NCBI GenBank assembly: GCA_904502135.1
Contig: CAJGDE010000004.1
Coordinates: 1-40,559, forward strand
Source of the DNA: Kiritimatiellia bacterium
GTDB lineage: Bacteria > Verrucomicrobiota > Kiritimatiellia > RFP12 > UBA1067
Length of the DNA: 40,559 bases
Direction: 5' to 3'
The notes below the pieces were generated by a model. That model made no database searches. It was given only the letters and a program-made list of their open reading frames with translations, and was not told the DNA's origin. Below are positions 24,573-33,516 of the stretch, piece after piece. Both the position numbers and the translations under genes were made by a program. Numbering within the stretch: the first letter of the stretch is position 1; every line of letters starts with the position of its first letter.

Positions 24573-25666
24573 TTCTTGTTCCCTCCTGTTGAAATTTGAG
24601 TTTTTTCCTGTAACTCTTTTACGCGCTTGAAAGCTCTTTCGGCAATATCATGCCTGCCGATCTTTTTAAGGCACATTCCAAAATTATTTAAAGCGGCCTC
24701 ATACTCGGGATTTATAAGAACCATCGTTTCATAGCATTTCATAGCCATGAGAACCTTGCGTACCTCCCAGAAGCCCTTGGCGTTTCTATCAAGGCGATCT
24801 AGCCTTTCGAGGATAAAAATATCAAGAGGATTGCGCTTGAACGCTCTGGCCCACGAATCAACGGCCTCTTTCTCATTGCCGGCTTCGGCGAGCATTGAGC
24901 CCTCGACGGCAAGGCGCCTTACCACCTGCATGGAACGGGCCTCGGCAAAAAACTTTTTGGCTATGTCCTCATCGACGTTAGATGAATCAATCCAGGAAAG
25001 CGAAGGGATTTCTTTTGTGAGAAAAAACTCGGGACGGACTGTAGCTTTCAGGTCTCCTGCGGAAAATGCCGGCATTATATCGTCGCGCGAACCCGCGTAT
25101 GAGGCAAATATGTGCTGAAGAGCGCTGCACTTAGCCTCTGCAAGCCGCTCAAAAACGCCCTCATAGGAAAACAGAAGAAACATATCCTCCAATTTTTTAA
25201 CCCTCGGCCGTTTAGAGCCGGTTAAAAGCCACCTGCTCTGCCCGACCATCCAAAGCCGAACATCCGCAAAATTAAAATCTTCGAGCGTTTTCTTAAATTC
25301 AAACGCTTTGACATCAGATACATCCATCATCCATGCGATAGATCCGTTGTCGTTAAGAAAAGACGAAACTTTCTCGCACGATTGGCGCGAGATGCTCTTG
25401 CATGACATCATGACAAGATCAATCTTTCCGCTCGGTGACGTGCAGCTTTTTATGCCGATTTCGTCAAAAAACGCCGCGCACTTCTTCGCCTCCTCTCCGA
25501 TAAGCAGAACATTTCTCGCCAGATCGCTTTCAAGCATCGCGATATATGAGCATTGAATGTTTATCGGCGGAAAAACATATCCATCCGACAAGGAGGCTAC
25601 CTCATCTTTTTTTGAACACCCCGCAATAGCCAAAAGCGCCGTTAAAAAGATGATTCGCGCTCTCAT
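24569..25666 (-). CDS. TPR lipoprotein with a degenerate Rossmann-like domain
   Basis: This 365-residue protein starts with a lipoprotein signal (LTALLAIAGC, Cys17), so it is membrane-anchored in the periplasm. Residues 40-200 resemble a worn SAM-dependent (spermidine-synthase-like) Rossmann domain: 'ARNVLLIGEEAKKCAAFFDEIGIKSC' looks like motif I without the G-x-G, followed by 'IDLVMM' and 'NDNGSIAWMMD'. Residues about 235-355 contain TPR-like helical pairs ('AEAGNEKEAVDSWARAFKRNPLDIFILERL', 'ALNNFGMCLKKIGRHDIAERAFKRVKEL'). TPRs mediate protein contacts. No catalytic activity can be assigned. It overlaps waaA by 4 nt and the esterase by 4 nt. Confidence 0.6.
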   Translation of the reverse strand: MRARIIFLTALLAIAGCSKKDEVASLSDGYVFPPINIQCSYIAMLESDLARNVLLIGEEAKKCAAFFDEIGIKSCTSPSGKIDLVMMSCKSISRQSCEKVSSFLNDNGSIAWMMDVSDVKAFEFKKTLEDFNFADVRLWMVGQSRWLLTGSKRPRVKKLEDMFLLFSYEGVFERLAEAKCSALQHIFASYAGSRDDIMPAFSAGDLKATVRPEFFLTKEIPSLSWIDSSNVDEDIAKKFFAEARSMQVVRRLAVEGSMLAEAGNEKEAVDSWARAFKRNPLDIFILERLDRLDRNAKGFWEVRKVLMAMKCYETMVLINPEYEAALNNFGMCLKKIGRHDIAERAFKRVKELQEKTQISTGGNKK

Positions 25667-26937
25667 TTGTCACGCTCCATTATAGCGGCAAGACATTTGG
25701 AGACAACGCCTCGTCTTTTCTCCACAGCGAGCGTAGCTCTTTCCCCCAAGCCGCCATCATCCGAGAAAAGCTCACGTATGCGATTTTCCAGCTCAACTTC
25801 ATCTTTGACCTGCACGATAGCGTCCGAGGCGAGCAAATCACTCATCACCGGGCGAAAATTCTCCGTATTGGGCCCGACGAGAACACTTTTTCCGCAAAGA
25901 CACGGCTCTATCATATTCTGCGAGCCGTGCGCGGTGAGAGACTTTCCGACAAAAACGACATCACCGATTCCGTAAAGCCCCATAAGCTCGCCAGTCGTAT
26001 CGGCCAAATAGACGGCATTCTCTTTGGGTCTATCGCCCCTTGAACGGCGAACGCATTCCAAGCCGGCTTTCAAAATATTAGCCTCTACAGCATCGGCCTT
26101 TTCAAAATGGCGTGGCGCAATAACCAGCTTCAAATCTCCGTAAACAGTTTTAAGTCGGCTGTAAACGGAAATCAGAATCTCGTCTTCACCGGGCCACGTG
26201 GAGCCCCCAAGAAGAATTCTTCCTTCGCCGACCCACTCACGCATCTCTTTTTCTTTTTCTTCATTACGACGGGCGACATCGAATTTAAAGCTCCCTGTCA
26301 CCTCAATTTTCTCCTGAGGGGCAAGAGCTGCGACAAGACGGGCTTTATCCAAATCCGACTGAGCGAAAATCTTCGTAAATGATGAAAAAATATCAGAGAA
26401 CCACCAGCGCGCGAGACGGTAGCGCGGAGCGCTGCGGTCAGAGACGCGGGCATTGACGAGATAAAGCGGTATTTTTAATGCTTTCACCCTTCTGATGAAC
26501 TCGGGCCATATTTCAGACTCAGTAAGCACAACGGCGCGCGGCTTGATCAAGGCAAAAGCCGATTTCACAAAACTTGGAAAATCAAGAGGATTGTATATAA
26601 GAACATCGCGCTCCATCACCTCTTTTTCTGCCATCTTCCAGCCCGTAGATGAAGTGGTGGAGAAACAAAACGAAACTTCGCCGTCTATCTTTCTCCATTC
26701 GCGCATAAGTTGACCTGCGACCTGAACTTCGCCGACAGAAACCGCATGAATCCAGACTAATGACTTACCCGAAGACTGGATGTTTTTGATTTTTTTTATG
26801 ATTGCCTCAGGGTAAAGAGCGAACCTATCACCCATTCTTTTTGAGTAACCACCACGCCTGAGCATTCTTAGAATAAACCCAGGTAAAAGAAACGGATAAA
26901 CAGCGAAGAATATCGCTCTATACAAAAACCATTTCAA
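25663..26937 (-). CDS. waaA: 3-deoxy-D-manno-octulosonic acid (Kdo) transferase
   Basis: WaaA (KdtA) transfers Kdo from CMP-Kdo to lipid A precursor on the inner face of the inner membrane. The 424-residue protein has the N-terminal membrane helix (YRAIFFAVYPFLLPGFILRMLRRGGYSKRMGDRF), the acceptor-domain motif 'WIHAVSVGEVQVA', 'VLTESEIWPEFIRRVKALKIPLYLVNARVSDRSAPRYR', the donor-domain motif 'LGGSTWPGEDEIL' and 'YGIGDVVFVGKSL...GSQNMIEP'. These are standard for GT30 enzymes. Together with the LpxI-type gene at 35472 it shows the organism makes LPS. The stop overlaps the following TPR lipoprotein gene by 4 nt, and the start lies 5 nt downstream of the acyltransferase stop. Confidence 0.95.
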   Translation of the reverse strand: MKWFLYRAIFFAVYPFLLPGFILRMLRRGGYSKRMGDRFALYPEAIIKKIKNIQSSGKSLVWIHAVSVGEVQVAGQLMREWRKIDGEVSFCFSTTSSTGWKMAEKEVMERDVLIYNPLDFPSFVKSAFALIKPRAVVLTESEIWPEFIRRVKALKIPLYLVNARVSDRSAPRYRLARWWFSDIFSSFTKIFAQSDLDKARLVAALAPQEKIEVTGSFKFDVARRNEEKEKEMREWVGEGRILLGGSTWPGEDEILISVYSRLKTVYGDLKLVIAPRHFEKADAVEANILKAGLECVRRSRGDRPKENAVYLADTTGELMGLYGIGDVVFVGKSLTAHGSQNMIEPCLCGKSVLVGPNTENFRPVMSDLLASDAIVQVKDEVELENRIRELFSDDGGLGERATLAVEKRRGVVSKCLAAIMERDK

Positions 26938-26942
26938 GGTGA

Positions 26943-27575
26943 TTAACTTTTAAGAAAATCAATGATAGTCACTCTTGCGCGAGACTCTACATCTTTTAGA
27001 ACGGGAGTGCCGCATTCAATTACTGCTTGATCAGCAATACTTACACCTGAAGAAGTGGAACTGTTGGCTCCCATCGTAACATCAGAGCCTATTTTCGTAT
27101 GACCCGAAAGGGAGACGCCTGGCCCAATATTCGAAAAGTCCCCTACAGTCGAATCATGTCCGACGCAAGCACGTGCGCTTAATATAACGAACTTTCCTAT
27201 TTCCGTTCCGACCGACACAACCGCTTCCGGCGCAATGAAAGTGCCGTGCTTGAATTCTGTCGTGGGCGAGACCTGTGCCGACGGATCGATGAACGCCGGA
27301 AAGTCAAAGCCCCTGAGCTGAGCATATATTCTGCGGCGCGCTTCATTATCGCCTATCGCGATAAAAACGGACGCCCCGGGAAAATCTTTAGAGGCCTTTT
27401 CCACAGAGCCTAAGAGCGGATAACCCTCGAAATTGCCGCTCGCCTTAGAAGGATCGTCGTCGGCAAAGCCGACGACTCTCCATACAGGCTGCTGCTGGGC
27501 AGCGTTTATCCGCTCGACCGTCCATACAGCTTCACGGCCGAAGCCGCCTGCTCCAACTATGAACAAGTCTCTCAT
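26943..27575 (-). CDS. NeuD/PglD-like sugar O- or N-acyltransferase
   Basis: This 210-residue protein has an N-terminal Rossmann-like domain (LFIVGAGGFGREAVWTVERI) and, from about 95, a left-handed beta-helix with hexapeptide repeats ('HGTFIAPEAVVSVGTEIGKFVILSARACVGHDSTVGDFSNIGPGVSLSGHTKIGSDVTMGANS'). His within 'GHDSTVG' matches the catalytic base of this family. Such enzymes acetylate nucleotide-linked amino sugars or sialic acid from acetyl-CoA in glycan synthesis. It lies directly between secDF and waaA, consistent with a role in surface polysaccharide. The ATG at 27575 has no obvious ribosome site. Confidence 0.85.
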   Translation of the reverse strand: MRDLFIVGAGGFGREAVWTVERINAAQQQPVWRVVGFADDDPSKASGNFEGYPLLGSVEKASKDFPGASVFIAIGDNEARRRIYAQLRGFDFPAFIDPSAQVSPTTEFKHGTFIAPEAVVSVGTEIGKFVILSARACVGHDSTVGDFSNIGPGVSLSGHTKIGSDVTMGANSSTSSGVSIADQAVIECGTPVLKDVESRARVTIIDFLKS

Positions 27576-27586
27576 CGGTATAAAAC

Positions 27587-30151
27587 TCAGGCGTTAGCGC
27601 GAGAATCTTCCTCTTCAACTTTCGGTCTCTTGCCGCCATACCACCAGAGCATAACGGGCGTAGCGATGAAGATCGAAGAGAGGCTGCCGGCAATAATGCC
27701 GATAAGCATCGTAAGAGCGAAATCGAAGATAGATCCGTCACCGAACGCAAAGAGCGCGAGAACGGCAAAGAATGTCGTCGCCGATGTGATCAGCGTACGA
27801 GCTAAGCACTGGTTGATCGCAATATTGCAGATTTCGGAGAAAGTCTTGCGCGAATCGCGATTCATCATCTCGCGAATACGGTCAAAAACAACTACCGTGT
27901 CGTTAATCGAATAACCGATGATCGTAAGAAGCGCAGTAATAACGATAAGCGACACTTGACGACCGCAGAGCGAGAAGACGACAAGCGCAATAAGCGCGTC
28001 GTGCGCAAGAGCCACGATACCGCCGAGGCCGAAGCCGAACTTGAATCTGAAGCCGACATAAACGAGAATCGCTACGAGAGAGAAGAGAACGGCGTACGTG
28101 CCCGACTTCTTAAGATCGGCGCCCACCATCGAGCCGACTTCGTCGACCGAAGCGGCCTTGAAAGCGGCCTTGGGGAATTTCTCCTGAAGAAGCTTCGTTA
28201 CATAAGCTCCGACATCTTTGTTTTCAAGAGCGGCACCCTTTTTCGTCTCGGCCGTCTCACCCGTTTTGACCAGAAGCGTACGATCGCCGACGCCTTCCTG
28301 ATACTGAATTACGGCGGCGTTATCGAAGCTATCGAGAGCCTTGCGGATTTCGCCCACATCAGGTCTTTCCTGCTGGTTCATTTCATAGACGATGGATGTG
28401 CCGCCCGTAAGGTCAACCGCAAGAACAGAGGCGGGATTGTTTACAAGACGAACGGCGAAAACAAGAAGTCCAATAAGAATGAACGCGAATGAAGAAATTA
28501 GAACAAGTTTCGAATGCTTAAGGAAATCATAAGACGGATTCTTGAAGAACGAAAGCATCTTGAAAGGCTTTACGCGCGAAGGATTGACGACATGATCAAA
28601 GACAAGACGCGTAACTACAACTGCCGTGAACATCGAAATCACCACACCTGCAACAAGCGTAATGGCAAAGCCGCGCACAGGACCTGTGCCTACGACGAAG
28701 AGAATGATGCCCACGATAATGGTCGTCAGGTTCGAGTCGAAAATCGCCGTGAAAGCGCGACCGTAACCGTTCTTGATGGCGGTACCCGCCGCACGCCCCA
28801 ACGCGAACTCCTCGCGGATACGCTCGAAGATAAGAACGTTAGCGTCAACCGCCATGCCAAGCGAAAGGACAAGGCCTGCGATACCGGGCATCGTCAAGAC
28901 TGGCAACTGCATTGAACCGCCGCCGCCCATTGAAGGATCGTGGGCGAAAACACCGAGAATATTCGCTACCAAGACGAGCGCTGTAGGAAGAAGCGCGACA
29001 TCAAGGAAGAGAGCGATGTTGGCGACGAGGCCTGCAAAATAATAGTAAATGAACATGAAAATCGCTACAAGCGCGAAGCCGAGAACGGCAGCTACGATAC
29101 CGGCGTTGATGGCATCTTCACCGACGGTCGGAGCGACTGTCGTTTCAGCGAGAATGCGCATAGGAGCGGGCAAGGCGCCGGCGTTAAGTTCGGCTGCAAG
29201 CTTCTGGGCCTCTTTAGCGTCAAAGCGCCCGGTGATCTCGCCCTGAGCGCCGATCTCGCTGTTGATTACAGGCGCGGAAATCAATGTATCGTCAAGAATT
29301 ATCGCCAGCTGACGGCCGCGATCGCTCGGGTTCTTAAGGCCGTTGGGCTTATAGCTGCGCGTAAGAACGGAGAATTTTCGCCCGCCCTCTGCTGAAAGCT
29401 TAAAGCCGATGGAAAGCGCACCTGTGGCGGAATCGCGCTGAACGGCGGCTGACACAAGATCTTCTCCCGTCACGCGCGGATCTGTAGAGCGAGCTACGAA
29501 GTTCGGCAGATACGTTCCATCACCGTTATCTTCAAGCATGAAGCTGTAGCGCGGATCAGGCGTTTCAAACGCGGCCAAACGCGCGGCGTAGCCGGGGCGC
29601 TGAGAAACTTCACCCCATGACTCAAGACGCTGATAGCCGTTGCCGGATTTCTTGTAGCCTTCAGGAGCGATATCTTTAGAAAGAAGCTTCGTTACGAGCT
29701 GGTCGTTTTTAGGGTGGGTAAGGCGGAATTCAAGAAACGCCGCGCTCTGAAGGTTGGCCTTGGCCGCTTTACGGACATTCTCGTCGACTCCGGGGAGCTG
29801 AACAAGAAGGCGGTGGCCTTTCATACCCTGAATAACAGGCTCATTCGTGCCCATCGCGTCAACGCGGCGACGGATAACCTGAATGATGCGCTCATCGCAA
29901 CCGAGAAGAGTTTCTTCTATCTTCTTCTCCACGGCTCCGGGAGTATTGGTAATAGCGGGATTGGCCGCGATTATCGTCTCTTTGAGCTTATCCATGTCTA
30001 CGCCGAGCGTAAACGAGGTTCCGCCCTTAAGGTCGAGGCCGAAACGCAATTTTTCTTTTGGAGGATTGCAAACATATATAGAGACCGCGGCGACAAGCGC
30101 CAATACGAGCCATTTCCAGATATTGTTTCTGACATTTTGATCTTTTGCCAT
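27587..30151 (-). CDS. secDF: Fused protein translocase SecDF
   Basis: SecDF uses the proton gradient to help the Sec channel release exported proteins. This 854-residue protein is a natural SecD-SecF fusion. SecD occupies about 1-540: the start motif 'LRFGLDLKGGTSFTL', the P1 domain, then TM2-6 with the essential Asp in 'LGMAVDANVLIFERIREE'. SecF follows from about 555, with 'AVDLTGGTSIVYEM' and its essential Asp in 'IIGYSINDTVVVFDRIREM'. The fused form is usual in several phyla. It has its own promoter (30189-30218), a 31-nt leader and a good AAGAAGGAAT ribosome site. It leads the run that encodes several secreted proteins. Confidence 0.95.
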   Translation of the reverse strand: MAKDQNVRNNIWKWLVLALVAAVSIYVCNPPKEKLRFGLDLKGGTSFTLGVDMDKLKETIIAANPAITNTPGAVEKKIEETLLGCDERIIQVIRRRVDAMGTNEPVIQGMKGHRLLVQLPGVDENVRKAAKANLQSAAFLEFRLTHPKNDQLVTKLLSKDIAPEGYKKSGNGYQRLESWGEVSQRPGYAARLAAFETPDPRYSFMLEDNGDGTYLPNFVARSTDPRVTGEDLVSAAVQRDSATGALSIGFKLSAEGGRKFSVLTRSYKPNGLKNPSDRGRQLAIILDDTLISAPVINSEIGAQGEITGRFDAKEAQKLAAELNAGALPAPMRILAETTVAPTVGEDAINAGIVAAVLGFALVAIFMFIYYYFAGLVANIALFLDVALLPTALVLVANILGVFAHDPSMGGGGSMQLPVLTMPGIAGLVLSLGMAVDANVLIFERIREEFALGRAAGTAIKNGYGRAFTAIFDSNLTTIIVGIILFVVGTGPVRGFAITLVAGVVISMFTAVVVTRLVFDHVVNPSRVKPFKMLSFFKNPSYDFLKHSKLVLISSFAFILIGLLVFAVRLVNNPASVLAVDLTGGTSIVYEMNQQERPDVGEIRKALDSFDNAAVIQYQEGVGDRTLLVKTGETAETKKGAALENKDVGAYVTKLLQEKFPKAAFKAASVDEVGSMVGADLKKSGTYAVLFSLVAILVYVGFRFKFGFGLGGIVALAHDALIALVVFSLCGRQVSLIVITALLTIIGYSINDTVVVFDRIREMMNRDSRKTFSEICNIAINQCLARTLITSATTFFAVLALFAFGDGSIFDFALTMLIGIIAGSLSSIFIATPVMLWWYGGKRPKVEEEDSRANA

Positions 30152-30188
30152 GATTTATAATTCCTTCTTTCTATAGAAATTGTCTATC

Positions 30189-30218
30189 ATTATATCACAT
30201 CATAAGCGTCCGTGGCAA
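30189..30218 (-). promoter_or_regulatory. secDF promoter
   Basis: TTGCCA (30213-30218) and the extended -10 TGATATAAT (TATAAT at 30189-30194) are 18 nt apart on the minus strand. The predicted start is near 30182, giving a leader of about 31 nt before the ATG at 30151 with a strong ribosome site at 30161-30170. The -35/spacer pair is the same as in the rpsL promoter. Confidence 0.75.
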
Positions 30219-30244
30219 TGGATACAAGATTAAAATATGAAATC

Positions 30245-31081
30245 TCAAACGCCGGAATAACAGACGAATCCGCCGTCGACGGGCAATGTAACGCCGGTTA
30301 CGAACGAAGCCTCGTCACTGAGAAGGAATCTCGCCGCGCCATGAAGGTCGCTCGGTTCGCCGAATTTACGCATCGGAGTTTTTGCAAGAACCTTTCTGCC
30401 GCGGGCGGTCGGAGTCTTGCCGTCTTTTTCCATCATCAGGAAGCGGTTCTGATCCGTAATGAAAAAGCCGGGAGCAAGGGCGTTTACGCGAATACCCATA
30501 GGAGCTAAGTGTGTGGCGAGAAACGACGTGAAATTCATTATCCCCGCTTTTGCCGCACCGTATGCCGCCACCTTCGTGAGCGGTTGATAGGCAGCCATCG
30601 AGCAGAAATTGAGAACGGCGCCGCCCTTTTTAAGCATTTCCTTGCAGAAGACCTGGCACGGAAGAATGGTGCCGATAAGATTGAGTTTATTGACGAACTC
30701 AAAACCCTCCGGCGTAAGGCCGAAGAACGTGTCTTCCAGCTTGACATCCTTTGTCATTTGCTCCGCAGGCGTAGTACCCTTGGGGTGGTTGCCTCCGGCG
30801 CCGTTAATAAGAACATCGATACGCTTGAATTTCTTAAGAATAATCTTCTTCGCCGCTTCAAGGCTGTCTCTATCAAGAACATTCGCCTCGACCGGAATGC
30901 AATTCTTAAGCCCTTTTTTTATCAGCTTATCGCAGAACTTCTTGGCGACATCGCCTCTGAGATCTAAAACCGCGACCTTTGCCCCATGGCGAAGCATATC
31001 CTCAGTCATCGACGAGCAGAGAACACCGGCCGCACCGGTTATAACCATAACCTTACCTTCAACACCGTTTGTTTTTTTCAT
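30245..31081 (-). CDS. uxuB: SDR-family D-mannonate oxidoreductase (fructuronate reductase)
   Basis: This 278-residue protein is a short-chain dehydrogenase. It has the nucleotide-binding 'VMVITGAAGVLCSSM', 'VLINGAGGNHP', the catalytic Ser in 'LNFCSMAAY', and Tyr/Lys in 'AAYGAAKAG'. It resembles the SDR type of UxuB (the B. subtilis YjmF kind), which interconverts D-fructuronate and D-mannonate. The ATG at 31081 has AAAGGA 8 nt upstream and lies 2 nt beyond the uxuA stop; an in-frame TTG 6 nt earlier is less likely. The adjacent uxuA gene makes the assignment convincing. The long-chain E. coli UxuB is unrelated in sequence. Confidence 0.88.
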   Translation of the reverse strand: MKKTNGVEGKVMVITGAAGVLCSSMTEDMLRHGAKVAVLDLRGDVAKKFCDKLIKKGLKNCIPVEANVLDRDSLEAAKKIILKKFKRIDVLINGAGGNHPKGTTPAEQMTKDVKLEDTFFGLTPEGFEFVNKLNLIGTILPCQVFCKEMLKKGGAVLNFCSMAAYQPLTKVAAYGAAKAGIMNFTSFLATHLAPMGIRVNALAPGFFITDQNRFLMMEKDGKTPTARGRKVLAKTPMRKFGEPSDLHGAARFLLSDEASFVTGVTLPVDGGFVCYSGV

Positions 31082-31083
31082 TA

Positions 31084-32253
31084 TCAAAGTCCTTTCTTAA
31101 GATATTTGATACCGATTTCAAGACCGCGCAACTCAGCAAGCCCTATAAGACGGCCACCGTAACTGTAGCCGCAATAACACTTGCGGTGCCTGTCGATCTC
31201 CATAAGTCTGCCGTGATCCGGTCTTACGACGATGCCCTCGCCACGACGCTTCTCTTCTTTGAGAAGCTCAATCATAAGCGCGGGTAGATCCGTCTTTCCG
31301 CAAAGGTGGCACTCCGACTCATGGAAAACGCCAGGTTCTTCATATTGCAGATTGCGGAAGTGGCAGAAAAAGATTCTCTTCGCGAACTCTTTGAATATCG
31401 CAACTTCATCATTCTCCAAGCTTCCGCCAAGAGATCCTGTGCAAAGCGTAAGACCTATGTGCTTCGACGGGCACTTCCTGCACATTTCACGCACATCCGC
31501 CGCAGTCGAAAGAATGCGCGGCAGCCCGAATATCGGATGTGGAGGATCATCCGGATGAATGCACATATTCACATCCCACTTTTCGAGAACAGGGGTGATC
31601 TCGTTCAGGAAGGCGTACATATTCTCACGCAGCTTTTTATCGTCAATACCTTCATACGCCTTAAGCTGACGGAGAAATTCTTTCGGCGTCAAATCATCAA
31701 CCGTTCCGGGAAGCCCCGTCAATATCGCCTTCTCCACACGCTTTTTTTCTTTCGAAGAATAACTCTGCCAAAGTTTTTTGGCGCGTGCGCGCGTCTTCGC
31801 ATCAAAATCCTTTTCCGCACCGGGACGCTTCAGCGCGAACATATCAAACGCCGCCACCTCATACTCGTTATAACCAAGACAGGTAGAGCCGTCACCAAGT
31901 TCAAATTCAAGATCGGAGCGCGTCCAGTCGAGAATCGGCATGAAATTGTAACACACCGTCTTTATGCCGCACTTGGCGAGGTTGACAAGAGTCTTCTTGT
32001 AATTCTCGATATATTTCTTGTAGTCGCCCGTACGCTTTTTGATGTCTTCATGCAGGGGGACGGACTCTACGACCGACCATTCCATTCCAGCTTCGCGCAC
32101 CTTCTTCTGACGCGCCTTAATCTCCGACACAGGCCAGACTTCTCCGGGCTTTCGTTCATAGAGAGCCGCGACAATATCGGTAACTCCGGCCTGCTTGATT
32201 TCTTTCAGAGTGATCGCATCTGCGTCACCGTACCATCTCCAGCCTTGTTTCAT
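31084..32253 (-). CDS. uxuA: Mannonate dehydratase
   Basis: UxuA dehydrates D-mannonate to 2-keto-3-deoxy-D-gluconate, the last step before KDG kinase in glucuronate catabolism. The 389-residue protein matches the family length and has its motifs: 'QGWRWYGDADAITLKEIKQAG', 'VCYNFMPILDWTRSDLEFELGDGS', 'HPDDPPHPIFGLPRILS' and 'ICFCHFRNLQ' (here IFFCHFRNLQ). It is a divalent-metal TIM-barrel enzyme related to xylose isomerase. The ATG at 32253 has AAAGGAT as ribosome site. It sits between an M16 peptidase and uxuB, in a minus-strand run also carrying aconitase. Confidence 0.95.
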   Translation of the reverse strand: MKQGWRWYGDADAITLKEIKQAGVTDIVAALYERKPGEVWPVSEIKARQKKVREAGMEWSVVESVPLHEDIKKRTGDYKKYIENYKKTLVNLAKCGIKTVCYNFMPILDWTRSDLEFELGDGSTCLGYNEYEVAAFDMFALKRPGAEKDFDAKTRARAKKLWQSYSSKEKKRVEKAILTGLPGTVDDLTPKEFLRQLKAYEGIDDKKLRENMYAFLNEITPVLEKWDVNMCIHPDDPPHPIFGLPRILSTAADVREMCRKCPSKHIGLTLCTGSLGGSLENDEVAIFKEFAKRIFFCHFRNLQYEEPGVFHESECHLCGKTDLPALMIELLKEEKRRGEGIVVRPDHGRLMEIDRHRKCYCGYSYGGRLIGLAELRGLEIGIKYLKKGL

Positions 32254-32287
32254 CTGTTGATCCTTTCGTTTGATCCAATTATTGACG

Positions 32288-33511
32288 TCAAAGGGGTTTC
32301 ACAATACTCAAACTGCGCATCTTTGGCCTTAAAATCGCCTCGGCCACTTCAGAAACGTCTTTGCACGTGACACTCCTTACGCCGTCGACCTGCTCTTCGG
32401 GAGAGACGACTCTTCCGTACGCCATAACGGTCTGCGCATAAAAGAAAAGTTTCGACTGGACTCTTTCATGCGACAGCCGGAAATTACCCGTAAGAAACTC
32501 CTTTGTACGCTTAAGTTCGGCGGCGGAAACACGCTTTGTCAAAATGCGCTTAAGCTGCGCATCGACGGTCGAAAGAGCCATGTCGATCTTCGACGGATCT
32601 ACTCCGGCGGTGACGCTCCATATGCCAGCATCCGAGAAAAACTGCATGCGAGAGCCAATATCATAGCTCAGGCCGCGTTTTTCGCGCACCTCTTGAAAGA
32701 GCCGGCTGGACATACCTCTGCCCATTATCGCATCAAATACGCTCGCTGCATATTTGCGCCTGTCATCAAACCCGAACGTGCGGTACCCAAGCGCTATCTG
32801 CGCCTGATTTATGTCTTTGGTGACCGTTATTTCATCTATAGGCGAAAAGAACTTCTGTTTGCGCGGCGCAAGTTTCTCCGGAGCGCCCTTGAGATGGCCG
32901 AGTCTCTTTGAAATCTCATCAAATCCTTTTTGGGGATCGAACGCGCCGACTAAAACAGCGACGGTATCCTGCGGCGTGTAATGCCCTTTTATATACGCCT
33001 TCATGTCATTTGGCGTAAGCGGCATAAGGCTTTCTGCGCTACCTGCGATAGGCGCGCCTAAACGATTGCGAGGGAAAAGCGCTCTTTGCAGATTCTCCAT
33101 CGCTACAGCATCAGGCTCATCCGCATACATCTTAATCTCCTCAAGTATCACATCGCGCTCACGTCTGAAATCATCGGCGTCGATGGACGCGTTAAGATAC
33201 ATATCGCAGATTATATCCACCGCCTCACTTAAATATTCATACGGCATATGCGTAAAGTACGCCGTCACCTCTTCGCTCGTGTAGGCATTGAAATTTCCGC
33301 CGCGCCCTTCTATCGACTGCGTGATTTCAAGCTGCGAGCGGTTTTTCGTCCCCTTAAAAAGCATATGCTCGATAAAGTGGGACATTCCGGCCATCGCGTC
33401 GGTTTCATGCCGCGAACCTGATTTGATGAATAGACCGAACGCAACAGACTGCGCCTCGCACGGCACCAATACCACGCGAAGCGAGTTTGAAAGTTTTATG
33501 AGTTCTGCCAT
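32288..33511 (-). CDS. M16-family zinc peptidase (pitrilysin-like)
   Basis: This 407-residue protein is an M16B-type metallopeptidase. It has the inverted zinc motif HFIEH at residues 45-49 (GMSHFIEHMLFKGT), a downstream Glu in 'VILEEIKMYADEPD' that completes the site, and the second-half 'RGMSSRLFQEVREKRGLSYDIGS'. The domain set matches bacterial processing-peptidase-like proteins (PqqL/YmxG type), which act alone or as heterodimers in cytoplasm or periplasm. There is no signal peptide. It begins 5 nt after the aconitase stop, so co-transcription is likely. The substrate is unknown. Confidence 0.9.
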   Translation of the reverse strand: MAELIKLSNSLRVVLVPCEAQSVAFGLFIKSGSRHETDAMAGMSHFIEHMLFKGTKNRSQLEITQSIEGRGGNFNAYTSEEVTAYFTHMPYEYLSEAVDIICDMYLNASIDADDFRRERDVILEEIKMYADEPDAVAMENLQRALFPRNRLGAPIAGSAESLMPLTPNDMKAYIKGHYTPQDTVAVLVGAFDPQKGFDEISKRLGHLKGAPEKLAPRKQKFFSPIDEITVTKDINQAQIALGYRTFGFDDRRKYAASVFDAIMGRGMSSRLFQEVREKRGLSYDIGSRMQFFSDAGIWSVTAGVDPSKIDMALSTVDAQLKRILTKRVSAAELKRTKEFLTGNFRLSHERVQSKLFFYAQTVMAYGRVVSPEEQVDGVRSVTCKDVSEVAEAILRPKMRSLSIVKPL

Positions 33512-33516
33512 ATTTA

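Noticed and set aside
31306..32370. Long plus-strand open frame (354 codons) opposite uxuA and the M16 gene
   Set aside because: It is antisense to two clearly conserved genes, has no recognisable domain and shows the arginine/histidine-rich composition typical of antisense frames.
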